Assembly: GCA_002778195.1 (NCBI GenBank) | Contig: PCDI01000020.1 | Span: 448,605 to 512,604 of the forward strand | Source of the DNA: Raffaelea ambrosiae | Lineage: Eukaryota; Ascomycota; Sordariomycetes; Ophiostomatales; Ophiostomataceae | Direction: 5' to 3' | Length of the DNA: 64,000 bases | In this document: positions 46,287 through 58,450 of the stretch, in pieces | How the letters are laid out: each line of letters starts with the position of its first letter | Position numbering within the stretch: the first letter of the stretch is position 1 | Notes under the pieces: model-generated | What the model was told of the DNA's origin: nothing | The model's database searches: none | The model's input: the letters and a program-made list of their open reading frames with translations, nothing else | Program-made: the position numbers and the translations under genes

Positions 46287-46964
46287 AGAAATAGTTCTCC
46301 TTGTCACTGGTGCCGCCTACCGAGTTCGATGAAACCAATCGTCCCGATCATTATCAACTAGCCAGCTGGCCAGTGCTTTTCGGGTCAATATCTGGGGCTG
46401 GTTGGGAACTAGGAAGCGTTGCGATGTTCTGGATTGTGTTCTGGCAGCTAAGGATGTTTGATGGCATGGTGAGACGAATGCTTAGCCATGTATGTCTAGT
46501 CTAGGCAGATTGGCGTATTATAACATTCGAATCAATAAGTATTAAATCTTTGAATTTGCTTTTTTTGTAAAAAAACCAACCCCATAAAGGTTTCGTATTA
46601 TAACCTCAAAAATATAACCATCCTTCTGATCAAGTATAACAAACCGAACCCAATGTTTTTACTTAGTGCTCCGTCTCTCCCCCCCNNNNNNNNNNNNNNN
46701 NNNNNNNNNNNNNNNNNNNNNNNNNTTTCTTTCCAGAACGGAATTCTTGTGCTCTATCCTCGAATTCCTTTGTACAGCCGTATCTTGTCCAACAGCCGTC
46801 ACCACGATGCCACCAAAGCTACGAAATCTTACTGTCTATTCGGTATAATTCTTCTGCCTCCAATACTAAAATTCAAAGAGAAAAAAGAAATGATCACAGA
46901 ACAATTACCCCCCCCCCCCCCAAAAAAAAAAAAAAGAAAAAAAAACCTCAATTTGTTATGAAGA
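46287..46964. other. Intergenic region with 40-N gap and homopolymers
   Basis: Contains an assembly gap at 46686-46725 flanked by a C run, and C(16)/A(13)-type homopolymers at 46907-46945. AT-rich. No supported gene. Confidence 0.5.
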
Positions 46965-48823
46965 CTACAATGTGAATTTCTGCATTGCCCTTAACTTCGC
47001 GCCGTATCGATAGATTAACAAGGGCACGGGAATCAAAATGGCGGAGATGAAGCCGAGCAATGAATTGCCCCAACCGTACCCCAGAGAGTCGTATAGCTTG
47101 GGGCCGGCGAGCGGTAGCAGGGTGCCAGCCAGACTGCGTAGCACCATATTTCCTGCAATGGCAGAAGCAGCGTACATTGGGTAAGCATCAACAAGATACG
47201 TCATGGCAGGCACAAATAGGCCCGTTATCCCGAAGCCGAAGGGCACCAAACTCATGATGGCTGCCATCCAATGCTTCTTGTAGTAAGATACCCAGCCGTA
47301 CCAGAAAAAGGTAACGGGTAGAAAGAACCCGTAAGCGATGGAGGCCGCAAGCCGCATTTCGGGCTCGAAAACGCCCCCATTAGCAGCAGCTAGCTTAACC
47401 ACAAGTTTGTCGGCAAATAGTGCATATACAGCCCAGCCAAAGAGATTACCAAAGCCAATGGCCAAGTAAACTAGACCGGTGAGGCCAACACTGAAGCCGT
47501 AGGTTTTCTCAAACAGGGGCGGAATGGTTGTAAACAACAGGTACATGACGCCATAAACGAAGGAGACGTACAGAGAGAGGGCCAACAGCATCGGTGACAG
47601 TACAAGCATCTTCGCGGGTCTCACGAGACCCGAGCGCACGATTTGTGCCATGGACATGTCGGCTTCGGAGCTGTCAGGAGCAACATAGCAACTGCGCAGG
47701 TCGTGGCGGCCTAGTTCAGCTCTCAGACGCCGCACCTTTCGCTGGATGAGTACGCGGTGGTTGGTCTCCTCGCTGAAGACGAAAAGCAGACCAGTAAGAA
47801 CTGCTCCGAGAATCAGACACACCCAAAATTGCCAGCGCCAGCCAATGGTTTCAGCAATGAAGCCGCCGACCAGAGGTCCAAAGGCTGGTCCCATACTTGG
47901 ACCAATGTTCCACACGCCCATGGCAAAGCCGCGCTCGTGGGCCCGGAACACATCACCCACGACGCCGCCACCTAACGTCAAGGCAGCAGACCCACCAATG
48001 CCGGCCAATAGGCGGAACACAATCAGACCAGTCATGTTCGGGGCGAGTGCACAGCCGATCTGCCAGACACAGTAGAATATGTTGCAGATGGTCAACACAG
48101 GTCGACGGCCATAAATCTCGGATAGGGGCGCCAAAAATAGTGGACCGATGACGTAGCCCAGAAGATAGATACTGACAGCTAGCGAGCCCACCATGCTGTT
48201 GGTGTTATGAAAGTCGCGGTCCATACTGGCTATGCCAGGAGACAGGATGGAGGACGTGAATGGTGTAGCAAAGGTCATTGCCGATACCAGCAACACTAAC
48301 AGCCACTTGTGTGCGTTTGATTTGTTAAACGGCATGGCCGGGTCGTCCTGGCCATCCCACCCCACGATTCCCTTCTCCAATTCAGATACCGGGATCCGCT
48401 GGATCTTCATACCGCCGCGCCTCGATTCCGCCGTCGACTTACGGCTGCCGAGTTTTGACAGCGCGCGGCCGAGTTTTGCTCGTGCGCTGCTGCGCGTCTC
48501 TACCTTGTAGAGGCCTTCTATGTCGTGAATCTGGGGCAGTCAGCGGACACACAAAGGGCTTAGGGGCATACGGAGAAGGAATGGCATACCCGCTCGAGTT
48601 CTGTGTCAAAGGCCGCCCCCGGCACTTCAGCGGCCACGTCGTCGTGTGCAACGTCCGGCACGCCATGATTTGTTTGCAGACGCCGGATTTCGAGTTCGGT
48701 ATCGGTACCCGTGTCGTTGCCCATGCTGTCTGAATTGGGGTCACCATTGAGTGACGAAGCGGTGTAATTTTGGCCCTGCGTAGTTCTCGAAGACGGCAAT
48801 GGATAGGTCGTGGAATGAAGCAT
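46965..48823 (-). CDS. MFS multidrug/H+ antiporter, DHA1 type
   Basis: Two minus-strand exons, 48823-48590 and 48530-46965, 599 residues. The 59-nt intron has GTATGC and CCCCAG borders and joins AAFDTELER to IHDIEGLYKVETRS. The long acidic N-terminal tail is cytosolic. Twelve hydrophobic segments follow; motif A is GPLFLAPLSEIYGRRPVL, and the motif C region is NIGPSMGPAFGPLVGGFIAE, both typical of DHA1 proton antiporters of fungi. WRWQFWVCLILGAVLTG is another family landmark. Expected role is efflux of drugs, polyamines or toxic metabolites at the plasma membrane. Substrate cannot be inferred from neighbours. Confidence 0.9.
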
Positions 48824-49694
48824 GTTGATCGCGTGTTTTAAGCAGCGTTCGTCGATCGATCATACGTCGCCAGTTGTCAGTATAGCTCATATCCACGCAA
48901 CTAGTGTCTGCCAGAACGGGGGAGTCAGAATAGCCTTCTGAGCTCGCCGCGAGTGATCGATTGAACGTGGCCAGGGTTGTCCCTTTTAAAAGCACGAGCA
49001 TTCATGCCGTCACGAGCTTTCGGCCATCCAGCCAAGCTAAGGAGAAACGATTCCCCCTGCGGACCCACCGCGGGCCCTGGCGGCGTCGTTTAACGTGCCG
49101 GGGACAAGCCGGGAAAGTCGGACACGGGAGGAACAATGGCACGCATTCTGAAAAGTGACCAAGTGTCAGAATCGGAGTGCTAGTTACATAGAAAGCCGCC
49201 ACCCGGGAAATACAGAGAGAGCCAAAGACTGGCAAGCAAAGCCATTCTTTCTGCAGTTATTTATAGCTGTCCTTGTGTTTGTCGTCGATCTGGTTTCTTC
49301 TTCGGAAACGACCAGGAGATGTGGGCCGGTTTGCTTTACCCCTATCCCCCGTTAGTTTTCTTTGGGAGATCCACACCACCGCCGTGAGTTCTTAAATTGC
49401 ATCTAAGGAACGCGGCCAGGCCGATGGCCCACCGCGTAATAATTATTCTCTGCTTATCCTGGCCAGAAAATGAACTTTGGGAACACTAGCGATTTTTTCT
49501 TTTTGAATTTTCCTACGAGTATCTAGGCGCATCAATAATTTGTTTCGAGTTTTGCGGTGAGACACGATAAAGAATGTAACCGGGATTCGGCTAGGTGTCA
49601 TATTCAAACCAGTTCATCTTTGACTGGCATCAAATCTACATTCCATGTCTGTCGGCTCTCTTTGACCTTTATACCTTCGTCACTTCCCTGGCTT
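48824..49694. other. Intergenic region
   Basis: Promoter side of the DHA1 gene and 3' side of the permease gene. Nothing else recognisable. Confidence 0.4.
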
Positions 49695-51387
49695 TCAGAG
49701 AACGTAGCGGAACGCCTTGTTTTTGCCATCTGTCAAGTCATTGTCTGATGCCTCAAGACCGACTGCGGCCAGGCTCTCGACCTTGCCGTAAACGCGATCC
49801 CGCCTTTTGTTCTCCCACAGACAAAGAGCAAAGTACATCACGCCGCACACGCCCTGTATAGCGAAGCACGTCATCATAGCATAGATACCCAAGGGGTAAT
49901 GCGGGGCTTGGCTGTCTAAAAACAATTGTGGGCCGATGATGTTGCCGACAGCGTATAGAAGGGACATGGACGTGGTTGCAAAGGAGCGCTTGGTAGCGCC
50001 GGCGTTGTTAGCTGTGACGAGGGACATGGCCATAACCCAAGAGACATTGTAAAATCCCATCATGTATGCGCCAGCAAGAGCCCCGCCCCGGTGTGTTTGG
50101 ATGTCAAGGGCTACGAATAGATGGTTAGCTCATTATGCCATCCTCTCATGTATTCAATGTTTCTTTGTTGGGCAGGAGCTTACTGCGAATCAGGACCGCA
50201 CCCACCAATCCCGGCAAAGTGGACAGAATCCAGATCAAACATCGAGCATTGGGCACAAAGTTGGCAACAAATGACAGTGTGACGGCAAAGAAGGTAGCGA
50301 CAGCAGCCTGGGGTGAAGCGAGAAGGGCAGTGCGCTCTTTGGAATACCCAAATCCCGAGATGATGAGGGGGTTGAACTGTATGTGTCAGCAGTCGGCCAT
50401 ACGTTACCGGTAATAGAGAGCGCAAGAACGTGAATCAAATAGCGAATAACGAATAGTAAAGGATGCTCACATTCGTGATTCCAGCATTTACAACTCCCCA
50501 GGCAATGACATACAGTGCCATTACCCAGAATCGTACTTCTTTCAACGCCTCGCCAATCTGCTCCCATCGGAACTTGTTCTGATTGCTCTGGCCGGTCTGG
50601 TTTGTCGCAATTCGAATGACCTGGTCGCGCCGGTCTTGTTGGTTGTAAAACCAAGCCTTGGACGGGTGGTCAGGCAACGCCAGTAAAATCAGCACCCCAA
50701 GGCCAAGGCTGACACTTCCGTAGATCAGAAAGATCAATTTCCACGTTGGGAACCGTGTCCTGTTGTCCATCTTGGAAATTGCAAAAGCGAAAATGCCACC
50801 CAACACGCCGGTCAGCGTGTTGTACCAGATGGCCGTCCGCAGCGGCTGCTCTGTGCGGCGGTACCACAACGACATGAAGATCATGTTGGCCGGCACGATA
50901 CCGGCCTCGAAGAAGCCGATAAAGAATCGTATGGTGGCAATGGAGCCGAAATCATTGCAGGCAGTTATGGAGCACACGAGTATTCCCCAGATCAACACAA
51001 TGACTCCGATGAGCTTGGCTAGTGGGACTTTGACGAGGATCCATCCTAGGGGGAATTGAGCAATCATGTAGCCAAAATACACAATCGATCCTAGCCAGCT
51101 GTATTGTTGACCATGTAGGTTGGCATCCGTCTTGAGTCCAAATATGGCCGCGAAGCTAAGGGCATTCTTGGAGGTTATCGGCTGTCAGTAACGCTACGCG
51201 GATGGTACTCAAACCCATGCAGGTCCGAGGCCGGTTCACGCACTTTATCTAGCAAGGCAATAACCGAAGCCATGGTGATAAGTGGCAGGACCAACAAATC
51301 GACCCGCAGCCGCAGCCGGAAGTTGGCCTTGTCGCTGATTTCTTCCTCCAAGATGAAATCGTCTTGATGTTTTGAGTTATTAGTCAT
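49695..51387 (-). CDS. DAL5-type anion:cation symporter (MFS)
   Basis: Four minus-strand exons, 51387-51244, 51166-50471, 50376-50184 and 50110-49695, 482 residues. Introns of 77, 94 and 73 nt keep frame. Joined sequence gives LPLITMASVIALLDK to NALSFAAIFGLK, HGQQYSWLGSIVYFGYM, IRFFIGFFEAGIVPANMIF, and the family C-terminus DLTDGKNKAFRYVL. These are hallmarks of the Dal5/ACS branch, which imports allantoate, ureidosuccinate, dipeptides, nicotinate-like and other organic acids. It is divergent from a proline-racemase-superfamily gene 508 bases away, so it may import that enzyme's substrate. The AAG acceptor of intron 1 is unusual. Confidence 0.88.
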
Positions 51388-51895
51388 TGTGGAGGACGAC
51401 GCAAAGTCCGTACCGTGCTTTGTCGTGATTTGCCCTGGTTGTCGAATATTGCCAGCAAGGAATATTGCCAGCCTTGGTAAAAAAAAAAAGAGAATAGAAG
51501 AGAAACAGTTGTACTTGTAAATATTTATCTGGTTCCTACTTCTGGGGTTCTCGGTATATTCTATATTATTCTACTTCGGGTTTCTTTTAGTCAAAAAAAA
51601 AGGGGAGGGGGGGGCGGAAATCGGACAAATTCACGATAGGGTGTCTGTGGAAGAGGCATAACACGCCATGTAGGATGTCACGTGTAATGGCGTTTGCAGA
51701 CCTCGTTCCACATCACTCTCTTAATGCGCAGGGTAGCATGACAAGGGGTACGTGACTGGTTGTTTATGACTGCCTCGGCATAAAGTCTTTTCTTGCAGTC
51801 ATCCGATTTGCAGCTTACCTTGCCCACCTTGGTAGGGTCAAATATAACAAGAAGAAAAAAAAACATAAGAAAAGCGAAGAAACGGGGGAAAGAGA
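51388..51895. promoter_or_regulatory. Bidirectional promoter of permease/racemase pair
   Basis: 508 bases between divergent starts, with an A run at 51480 and a purine tract (A8 G-rich) at 51593-51615. Sharing of this space suggests coordinate control. No specific operator could be identified. Confidence 0.4.
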
Positions 51896-52957
51896 ATGAA
51901 AATGAAATCCTCCAAATACATCTCGATTGTCAGCTGCCATGCGGAGGGCGAGGTTGGCGACGTTATCATTGGCGGTATCCGCGACATTCCCACTGCCACG
52001 TGCCCAACCATGAAGGACAAGTTTCTCCATTTCCGCGTGCATGGTGAACATCTACGCCACCTTCTACTTCATGAACCGCGCGGGCGCCCAGAAATGAGTG
52101 CCGTCCTCTTGCTCACCCCGTGCAATCCCCGCGCTGATGTTGGTTTCGTCGTTATGGCCAGCGGCGACTGGTCTCCCATGTCCGGATCCAATGCCATCTG
52201 TGCGACTACAGTGCTTCTGGAGACCGGTATGGTGCCGATGCAGGAACCCGTCACGGAGGTGCTGCTGGATACAGCCGCGGGACTAGTGAAGGCGGTGGCA
52301 CGCTGTGACCAAGGAAAGTGTCAATCGGTGGCCATTGACAACGTCGCAGCTTTTGTGTACGGGCTTGATCTGCCGGTAGACGTACCCGGCATAGGGGCCA
52401 TCGCGGTCGACATTGCGTTTGGAGGCCGATGGTACGTTTTTGTGAACGTATCTTCTCTTGGCGTCGCCGGACTGTCTATCACCGCCGACCATGCCGCTCG
52501 GCTACTCGACCTTGGGCAAAAAGTTCGCGCGGCCGTCATTCAGCGGTATAAACCGGTTCACCCCGACACCCCCGAGTTTTGCGGCGTCGACAATCTTGGC
52601 ATCATTGAACCGTTACAGACGGAACAGCTAGAAGGGCAAGGAGAGACAATTGCAACTACCAAGCAAGCCATGATCATCAAACCTGGTCGGCTCGACCGCA
52701 GCCCCTGTGGGACCGGTAGTTCGGCAAGGCTTGCTGTCCTCCGAGCACGTGGCCTAATTCAGCCCGGAGAGTCTGTGCGGTTTCGCAGCATGATCGGTAC
52801 TGAGTTTGTAGGCACAATACGGGGAGATACTAGGCTATTTGGGAATAAGGACGCCGTTCTACCAACGATACGAGGGCGGGCGTGGATCATCAGTCACAAG
52901 CAAATTGTGTTGGATCCAACAGACCCATTCCAAGAAGGATACAGGCTAAATCAATAG
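51896..52957 (+). CDS. Proline racemase superfamily enzyme, Ser/Cys type
   Basis: 353 residues in one exon. It contains SCHAEGEVGDVIIGG, the first catalytic region GDWSPMSGSNAICATT, DNLGIIEP and the second catalytic region DRSPCGTGSSARLA. Proline racemase and 4-hydroxyproline epimerase use a Cys pair; here the first position is Ser (PMSGSN) and the second Cys is kept (SPCGTG). The Ser/Cys combination has been linked to hydroxyproline epimerases and related activities, whereas trans-3-hydroxyproline dehydratases have Cys/Thr. So hydroxyproline epimerisation is more likely than proline racemisation, but specificity is open. The divergent Dal5-type permease suggests uptake and catabolism of an imino acid or related compound. 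Confidence 0.88.
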   Translation: MKMKSSKYISIVSCHAEGEVGDVIIGGIRDIPTATCPTMKDKFLHFRVHGEHLRHLLLHEPRGRPEMSAVLLLTPCNPRADVGFVVMASGDWSPMSGSNAICATTVLLETGMVPMQEPVTEVLLDTAAGLVKAVARCDQGKCQSVAIDNVAAFVYGLDLPVDVPGIGAIAVDIAFGGRWYVFVNVSSLGVAGLSITADHAARLLDLGQKVRAAVIQRYKPVHPDTPEFCGVDNLGIIEPLQTEQLEGQGETIATTKQAMIIKPGRLDRSPCGTGSSARLAVLRARGLIQPGESVRFRSMIGTEFVGTIRGDTRLFGNKDAVLPTIRGRAWIISHKQIVLDPTDPFQEGYRLNQ

Positions 52958-53494
52958 GTGGAACCGATATGTAATTATCAACAAGATTTCTCACATATTC
53001 GCCATCCCACCTCTGCTTGGAGAATTCTTGTCATCGTTATTGGCTGGTAATGCGCTATAATCTGGAGGCCAAAATGACCCTGACAGAAGGCATCCACGGT
53101 GCAATGAAGTCCTTCAAGAGGGTCGCGAAGTCCATTTTGTAGCTCATTGACTGCGTCTCTTTCGATTCATAGTTGCCCACACCGGGTCCGAGAACGCGTC
53201 CGGTTTGCTCATGGTCAGTAGCCTAAACCCTTGGACACTCGAGTATCCCAGATATGGGCCAGATTGAACAGAACTATTGTGATGATAGTTCGAAAAACTC
53301 GTTCAGGGACGACAGCGATCCCGGTAGGAAAGAAGTAACTGAGCTGGAAAAATGTACACGAAGAAGAAGAAAACCCCAATTGCAAACTTATCATGGACTT
53401 GATCCACACGTCAACCCAAAACGTAGATGTGGTATGGCTCTGCTAGCCTCTCCGACGGTCTATGCAATATCCCTTCCAACGATGGATTTCTTAT
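52958..53494. other. Intergenic region
   Basis: Convergent 3' ends of the racemase-family gene and pectate lyase gene. Nothing else supported. Confidence 0.4.
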
Positions 53495-54760
53495 TTAGAA
53501 CGCTAGCGTCTGGCCGGCGCTCGCTGTGACTGAATCGACCACACTGCCAGAACCCAGAAGGCTATAAGAGTATGGAACCGAAGTCAACGTACCTTCCGAT
53601 GCCGTGTTGCTCCCGCTCTCGAAGTCTACATCGTTGACAACTGCATAACCTTCCTCGTCACTATCGGCAGAGTAAATTGCCTTGCTGGCACCGTCACCGA
53701 AGACAGAAGACTCGACCAGCAGTTGTGCGCCCATTCGAGTGTTGATGCCGTCACTGACATTCTCGTAATAGGAGCTTATGGGTGTCAGTGTAATACTTTT
53801 TGGTGGTAGTTGAGGGTTACTCGTGGGTTGATTAAACGGTTAAGAGAATACTTACTTGAAAACGTGACCGGTACCGAAACGGAATGACGGCCCACGGCTG
53901 TTGATGTTGAACCAATAGTTATTAGCATAAGTAACAATCAGGTGGCCAGTGTCTTCGTCAGAGTTGCTGTTAGAATGGCCGACAAGAGATGCCTTGTACT
54001 GTTTCACTGTCAGCCCGGCTTTTTATTTTTCTTTCCGTAGCATAATGTTTTACATACATGGTCGTGGAAGTAAGTGTTGGAGATGGTTATGTAGTCGCTG
54101 GCGTGGGTGACGTCGCAAAGACCGTCGTAGAAATCCTTGCCATTGTCCATGTCGCTAGACAGATCGCAGTGATCAACCCAGACATTATTCGAGGCCTGGA
54201 TGCCAATAGCATCACCATTATCGGCCTCGACCTTGCTGATAGCCATGTTACGGACAATCACGTTTGATACCCCTTTGATATATAGGCCGACGCCCTTGAG
54301 AGCTGGATGGTGAGTTAGAAGACAAATATGTATCCGGAATATCGTCCGACAAATGACTTACAGCTGCCGGCTTCACCAATGATAGTCTTGTCCGAGGCCA
54401 CCCTTGCCTTGGCAGATCCGGAGATGGCACCCGAAACTACAACTACTCCAGCACCGTCAGCAGAGACAGCTTCAGTGAATTCAGCCAGGGAGGAGACTGT
54501 AGTAGTGGTGCCACCAGCGCCACCGGTTGTTCTGGTCATTCAATATCAGCCTACTATTTCATATTTTTCAATCCTCACAAGCAATGTTTCGGTACATACC
54601 CGCCATTCTCTGAGGCATAACCAATATCGCACGCGTCCGTGATGGATGCTCTTTTCTGAATGGTACGGCGAAGGATACCCCGGTTGTTGGTTGTTTTCGT
54701 CGGTGCAGCCGTAACGAGAGGTGCCAGGATGGCAAGGCTGTAGATAGTGGTCACCTTCAT
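53495..54760 (-). CDS. Secreted pectate lyase, family PL1
   Basis: Five minus-strand exons, 54760-54600, 54531-54362, 54302-54058, 53998-53856 and 53774-53495, 332 residues. Introns of 68, 59, 59 and 81 nt have GTATGT or GTAAGT donors and keep frame. The protein starts with a signal peptide (MKVTTIYSLAILAPLVTAAP) and a propeptide ending in KR. Parallel beta-helix landmarks are GGTTTTVSSLAEF, VIVRNMAISKV, NNVWVDHCDLSSD, DGLCDVTHASDYITISNTYF and SRGPSFRFGTGHV, where the Arg of SFRFG is the expected catalytic base and the Asp residues bind calcium. It cleaves pectate by beta-elimination outside the cell. Nothing suggests inactivation. Confidence 0.93.
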
Positions 54761-56941
54761 GATGGCGAGAGCTAGAATAATGTATCCAAAATATGGAACA
54801 AACACGGCTTTATAAAAGAATCAAAGAAGCTGGAATAATAGAAGCTGCGTTGAAAGTGAACGGCCGGCGATATTGTGAAAACAAAATAAATAAAAAACCC
54901 TGAAGGATCTCAAAGACTGTAAAGACTGGAAGATTGCCCTGAAGAATGAATGCCTGACCAAAAAATCAAAAAAACAAAGGTTTGCCAGCATCCTTATATC
55001 CAACCCTCTCGCCAAGGTCTTACGTATTGAGGTACCGATGTGTCGACGAAAAGAGTGAGTGAGTGCATTGTCTGGAAGCGATGGGCAGACAAAATTAAAG
55101 GAAAATAGCCACATCGGACGTTTCGTTTCATGGGGCATCTGATGTGTCGTTGTCCATATTTTGCAAAGTAGAGTTTCTGGCTGTCTCCCCTGATGTGTTC
55201 CTGTTCGTCTCTTCTGGTGCGTGAATATTAGCCAAGGGCCCCAAAGAGGCTAGCTTCAGCCGAGAGTTAGCACACCACCCGCGTCGCACAATACACGGAT
55301 ACAGAAAGATATTCTGTCAGAGCTTCTATGTGCTTGCTGGAATTTACTGGGCTTTCAGGGGTTTCGTATGTCATTGTCACCCCCGAATATTGCCACGCAT
55401 GACGACTGATACTCTTGGCCGGACCCAGGTGTCCCTGCCCAGTGAAACATTAAGTTTCGAAACATCCCGCATTCAGCCCCGCAGGGCAATCACAGGTAAC
55501 AGTGGCAGTCGCTCGAATCCACTCAGCACCCTCCAGCACTCGCTATCGCACCGCTGCCACCAACAAATTGCCCATAGTGCGACAGAGATCCGCATTTCCG
55601 TAACCGCTGCAAGGGGGTAAGCCTGAAAGCATTTGATGATTTAAAGTAGTTATCCGACGATCCCACGAAGAGCAAGCGAAACAGGTGGTCCACGTAATAC
55701 ATAGCGGTCCCATAGCTGTTACGGGAGAATGACATCGCCAAGACCATACTGACCCAGTTTAACTCCCCTTTTCTGCCTGTACCGAGTATTTTTACAGCCT
55801 ATTGTCTCTTTACCTTCACTCTCTACCTTCACTCGACAGGGTGTGAAGACCAAACCGACCGACGCTGATCAGTGTTCCCGGTTTGTCGCTGTCTGCATCA
55901 TGCCACTTCAAGTGGTCGGCGCATGGGCTATGGCGGGATGTGGCATTTCCCAGCAAGTTCTGTGCTTCCAGTCTGGACATCCATACTTTTGTTTTAGAAG
56001 ATCTTCGTATAGTTATCAAAGGTGAGCCATTCTTGAGTGAAGTGCGAATGCCCGTTGCTTATCAATGTTTGATGTGCGATACAAGAGGAAATAGAAAGAG
56101 AATGAATAAAACTAGCTATGCTTTTCTAACTAAGAAAACGGCGGCATACACGAGTCTCCACCAGTCAAGAAGGAATACCAGTATTGCAGAAAGTATAACC
56201 AACCCCCTATGATTAAAACAGCGTCTCATCCTTAGAAGCCCCCTTATTCTCTGAAAATGCAGCCATGACTGCGGCCGTATCACCAAAGTGTGGAAAGCGC
56301 GCGTGTACATGGTTGTTGTAGTAAGTAGTCAAATTAAAGGCCACCAGCGACTATGTCTCCAAAGACCACGACAGTATCATCGACGATATGCGTACCCTTG
56401 TGGAGCTGGATTCTAGCGGCCAAGATTGGCCTCTTGCGGCGGGTAGGAGGCATACAGGAGCAGCACCAAGCACTTGTTCGGCACAGTCTAGGCAAGGCAC
56501 GTGAATCTAGACAAAGTATCACGGGTCGAAAGCGAAACGGTGAGCAAAAACCAAACAAACAACCCACTAAACAGCTTCCCTACTTACAGATAAGTCATAA
56601 AGGGCTCCTCGCAGTAGTAGAGCAATTAAGCTCCCTCCTCCTAGTGCTGAACGCACTGGCCGGCAGGAGGAGGGACCACCATCAGCAATAGTATCCGTAC
56701 CTACAAATATCCTTCAAAGCACCAGTGACCAACGAAACCCTGCTTAAAGATCAACGTTACGATCAGTATATTTCAAAAGGGCAATGCAAGTCGAGAGAGT
56801 TTAGACTTCTCCATCATTCGATTGTGCAAAGTGCAATAAACTAATGAAAACTGGCCAGAGACCATTAGATCTTCACGTCATGCTATTTTCCCCGTGAAAA
56901 AAACAAGTCACACAACTTTAACCTTCACCCCAAGTTGCCCC
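54761..56941. other. Gene-poor region with small coding-like remnants
   Basis: No intact gene. Around 56350-56450 the plus strand reads SKDHDSIIDDMRTLVELD, which looks coding but soon stops. Near 56620-56680 the minus strand carries PPPAGQCVQ, related to the frame at 31885-32139. The promoter of the pectate lyase gene lies at the left end. Confidence 0.4.
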
Positions 56942-57774
56942 TCAATGTCCTTTGAGGATGAAATGCATCAGAATGGCATATGTGATGTCGATCTTGGAAC
57001 CGTTTGATGAACCTCTAGTCATCATGCCACCCAGTCTTCCATTAATTCGAAAGATGCAAGCACCAGAATCCCCTAACGCGGAGAATTTTTCGGTGCTCTT
57101 TGCCAACGACGCTGCCACAGCCCACTCCTGTCTCCTCACCATTAGGCATGAATTAACGAACAATTGATGATATTTCTCATGAGCCACCCCACGTGATCCC
57201 TGCAGCGGGACCACGTTTGCCGACCAACATGCATTCCTCTCCTGTTTCATTGAGTGTCGTTGGATTCGTCATCTCCAATGTCTCCGATGCGGAGAGGATG
57301 CCTGATAACTGTAGAAGCCCATTCAGAGGGGAAACGAACTTGTGCAGGTTTCTCACATGCGGGTTCAGCATTCGGGTGCCTCCCGTGTGAATGAGTATCT
57401 GCCATACTGTCCCAAGCCAAGCAGCGGAGAGAATTAGACATTTCCGATGGTCCGAGAAGGTACCGGTTTGCATGACTCTATCTTGTGTTGAAGTTCAGTC
57501 AGTCCACTCATTCGGGACCTCATCAATTGCATCTGCTGATGGGAGCCATATTCCGGGGCTTCCGTTTGATGTTTAGCGTATGTCTTTGCGCGTCGATATC
57601 TTCTGTGGCCCTCTGTAGTGTTCTTTCTCCGAGAACATCTATCTTGTGTAGTAGTTGACTATTGTTCTTTTGATGATATCGATCATAGGGGCATGTCTGT
57701 TGGAGCGCCACATGTCGGCAGGTGAGTGCCCATAAAATAGGGTGTGACGTTTTATTCGGAAAATGTACAAGCAT
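56942..57774 (-). pseudogene. Remnant of trypsin-like (GDSG) domain protein
   Basis: Minus-strand blocks, in order, are VLGERTLQRATEDIDAQRHT (about 57640-57570), LGTVWQILIH and SASETLEMTN (57430-57260), CMLVGKRGPAAGITWG (57240-57190), then after stops QEWAVAASLAKSTEKFSALG with GDSGACIF and GRLGGMMTRG (57130-56990). The GDSG followed by a Gly-rich strand fits the serine-protease-like C-terminal domain of certain fungal proteins. The blocks lie in different frames with stops, so the gene is broken. Assignment is by motif shape only. Confidence 0.45.
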
Positions 57775-58450
57775 AGTGCTCTTGAATGTGACTGGCCGGC
57801 GATGAGAAAATAAAAAACCCCGATATCATTGTCAGAGGCTGCCCAACAAGGTGGTCGAGGCCAATTTGAGTACTGTACCAACCTGGACGCAATAGCCTTG
57901 GTCCATTCAGACTAACAACTTGAGCCACTCTAATCTCAAACTCAGCTCTTCATAGGCCGACCACACCTAAGATTTTGCGGCATACACGCAGAGTCCGAGT
58001 CACGTCTTTCCATGGCAGGTCCTAGCCACACTGTCACTGGTTGTTCTTCTCATGGTCTGTGAATCAGCCCGATTCGGAAGACATCAATGGAAGTCCATGG
58101 CAAGTCCATGGCAAGTCCGGAATTGTCTTCACAATTTGGCCTTGAACGCTGTCCCAGCAGGTGCGAAGGAAATGTTTTCCGATCGGAGATAGTTCTTTGT
58201 AGCAGTGTTGCCATAGAGTTTTACCGGATGAAGTTCGACCGACAAGTAGCGGAGTGGGGACAATATAATCGTAGTATTTAGCAGCCTCGTCGAACGTCGC
58301 GGTTTGTAAGTATGGAAGAACATTAATGAGTTCGTTTTCGCCACTGTTCACCAGGGTAGAGTCTAAGTTGTCACTTTCGTTTTTAGATTTCCTATCTATG
58401 TCTAATATAAAAATCTAATTCAACGTCAGCTGCGTGAAACTATCTTCTCC
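57775..58450. other. Intergenic region
   Basis: A minus-strand frame at 58351-58064 is open but has no ATG at its start and no family I recognise. Otherwise nothing supported. Confidence 0.35.

Noticed and set aside
37294..54760. Idea of a secondary-metabolite cluster (many transporters, regulators, enzymes)
   Set aside because: No polyketide synthase, NRPS, terpene cyclase, P450 or typical tailoring set was found; the genes form small independent units.
58064..58351. Minus-strand frame with GRTSSGKT, resembling a Walker A motif
   Set aside because: No ATG at its start, no Walker B or other nucleotide-binding context, and only 95 codons; likely chance.
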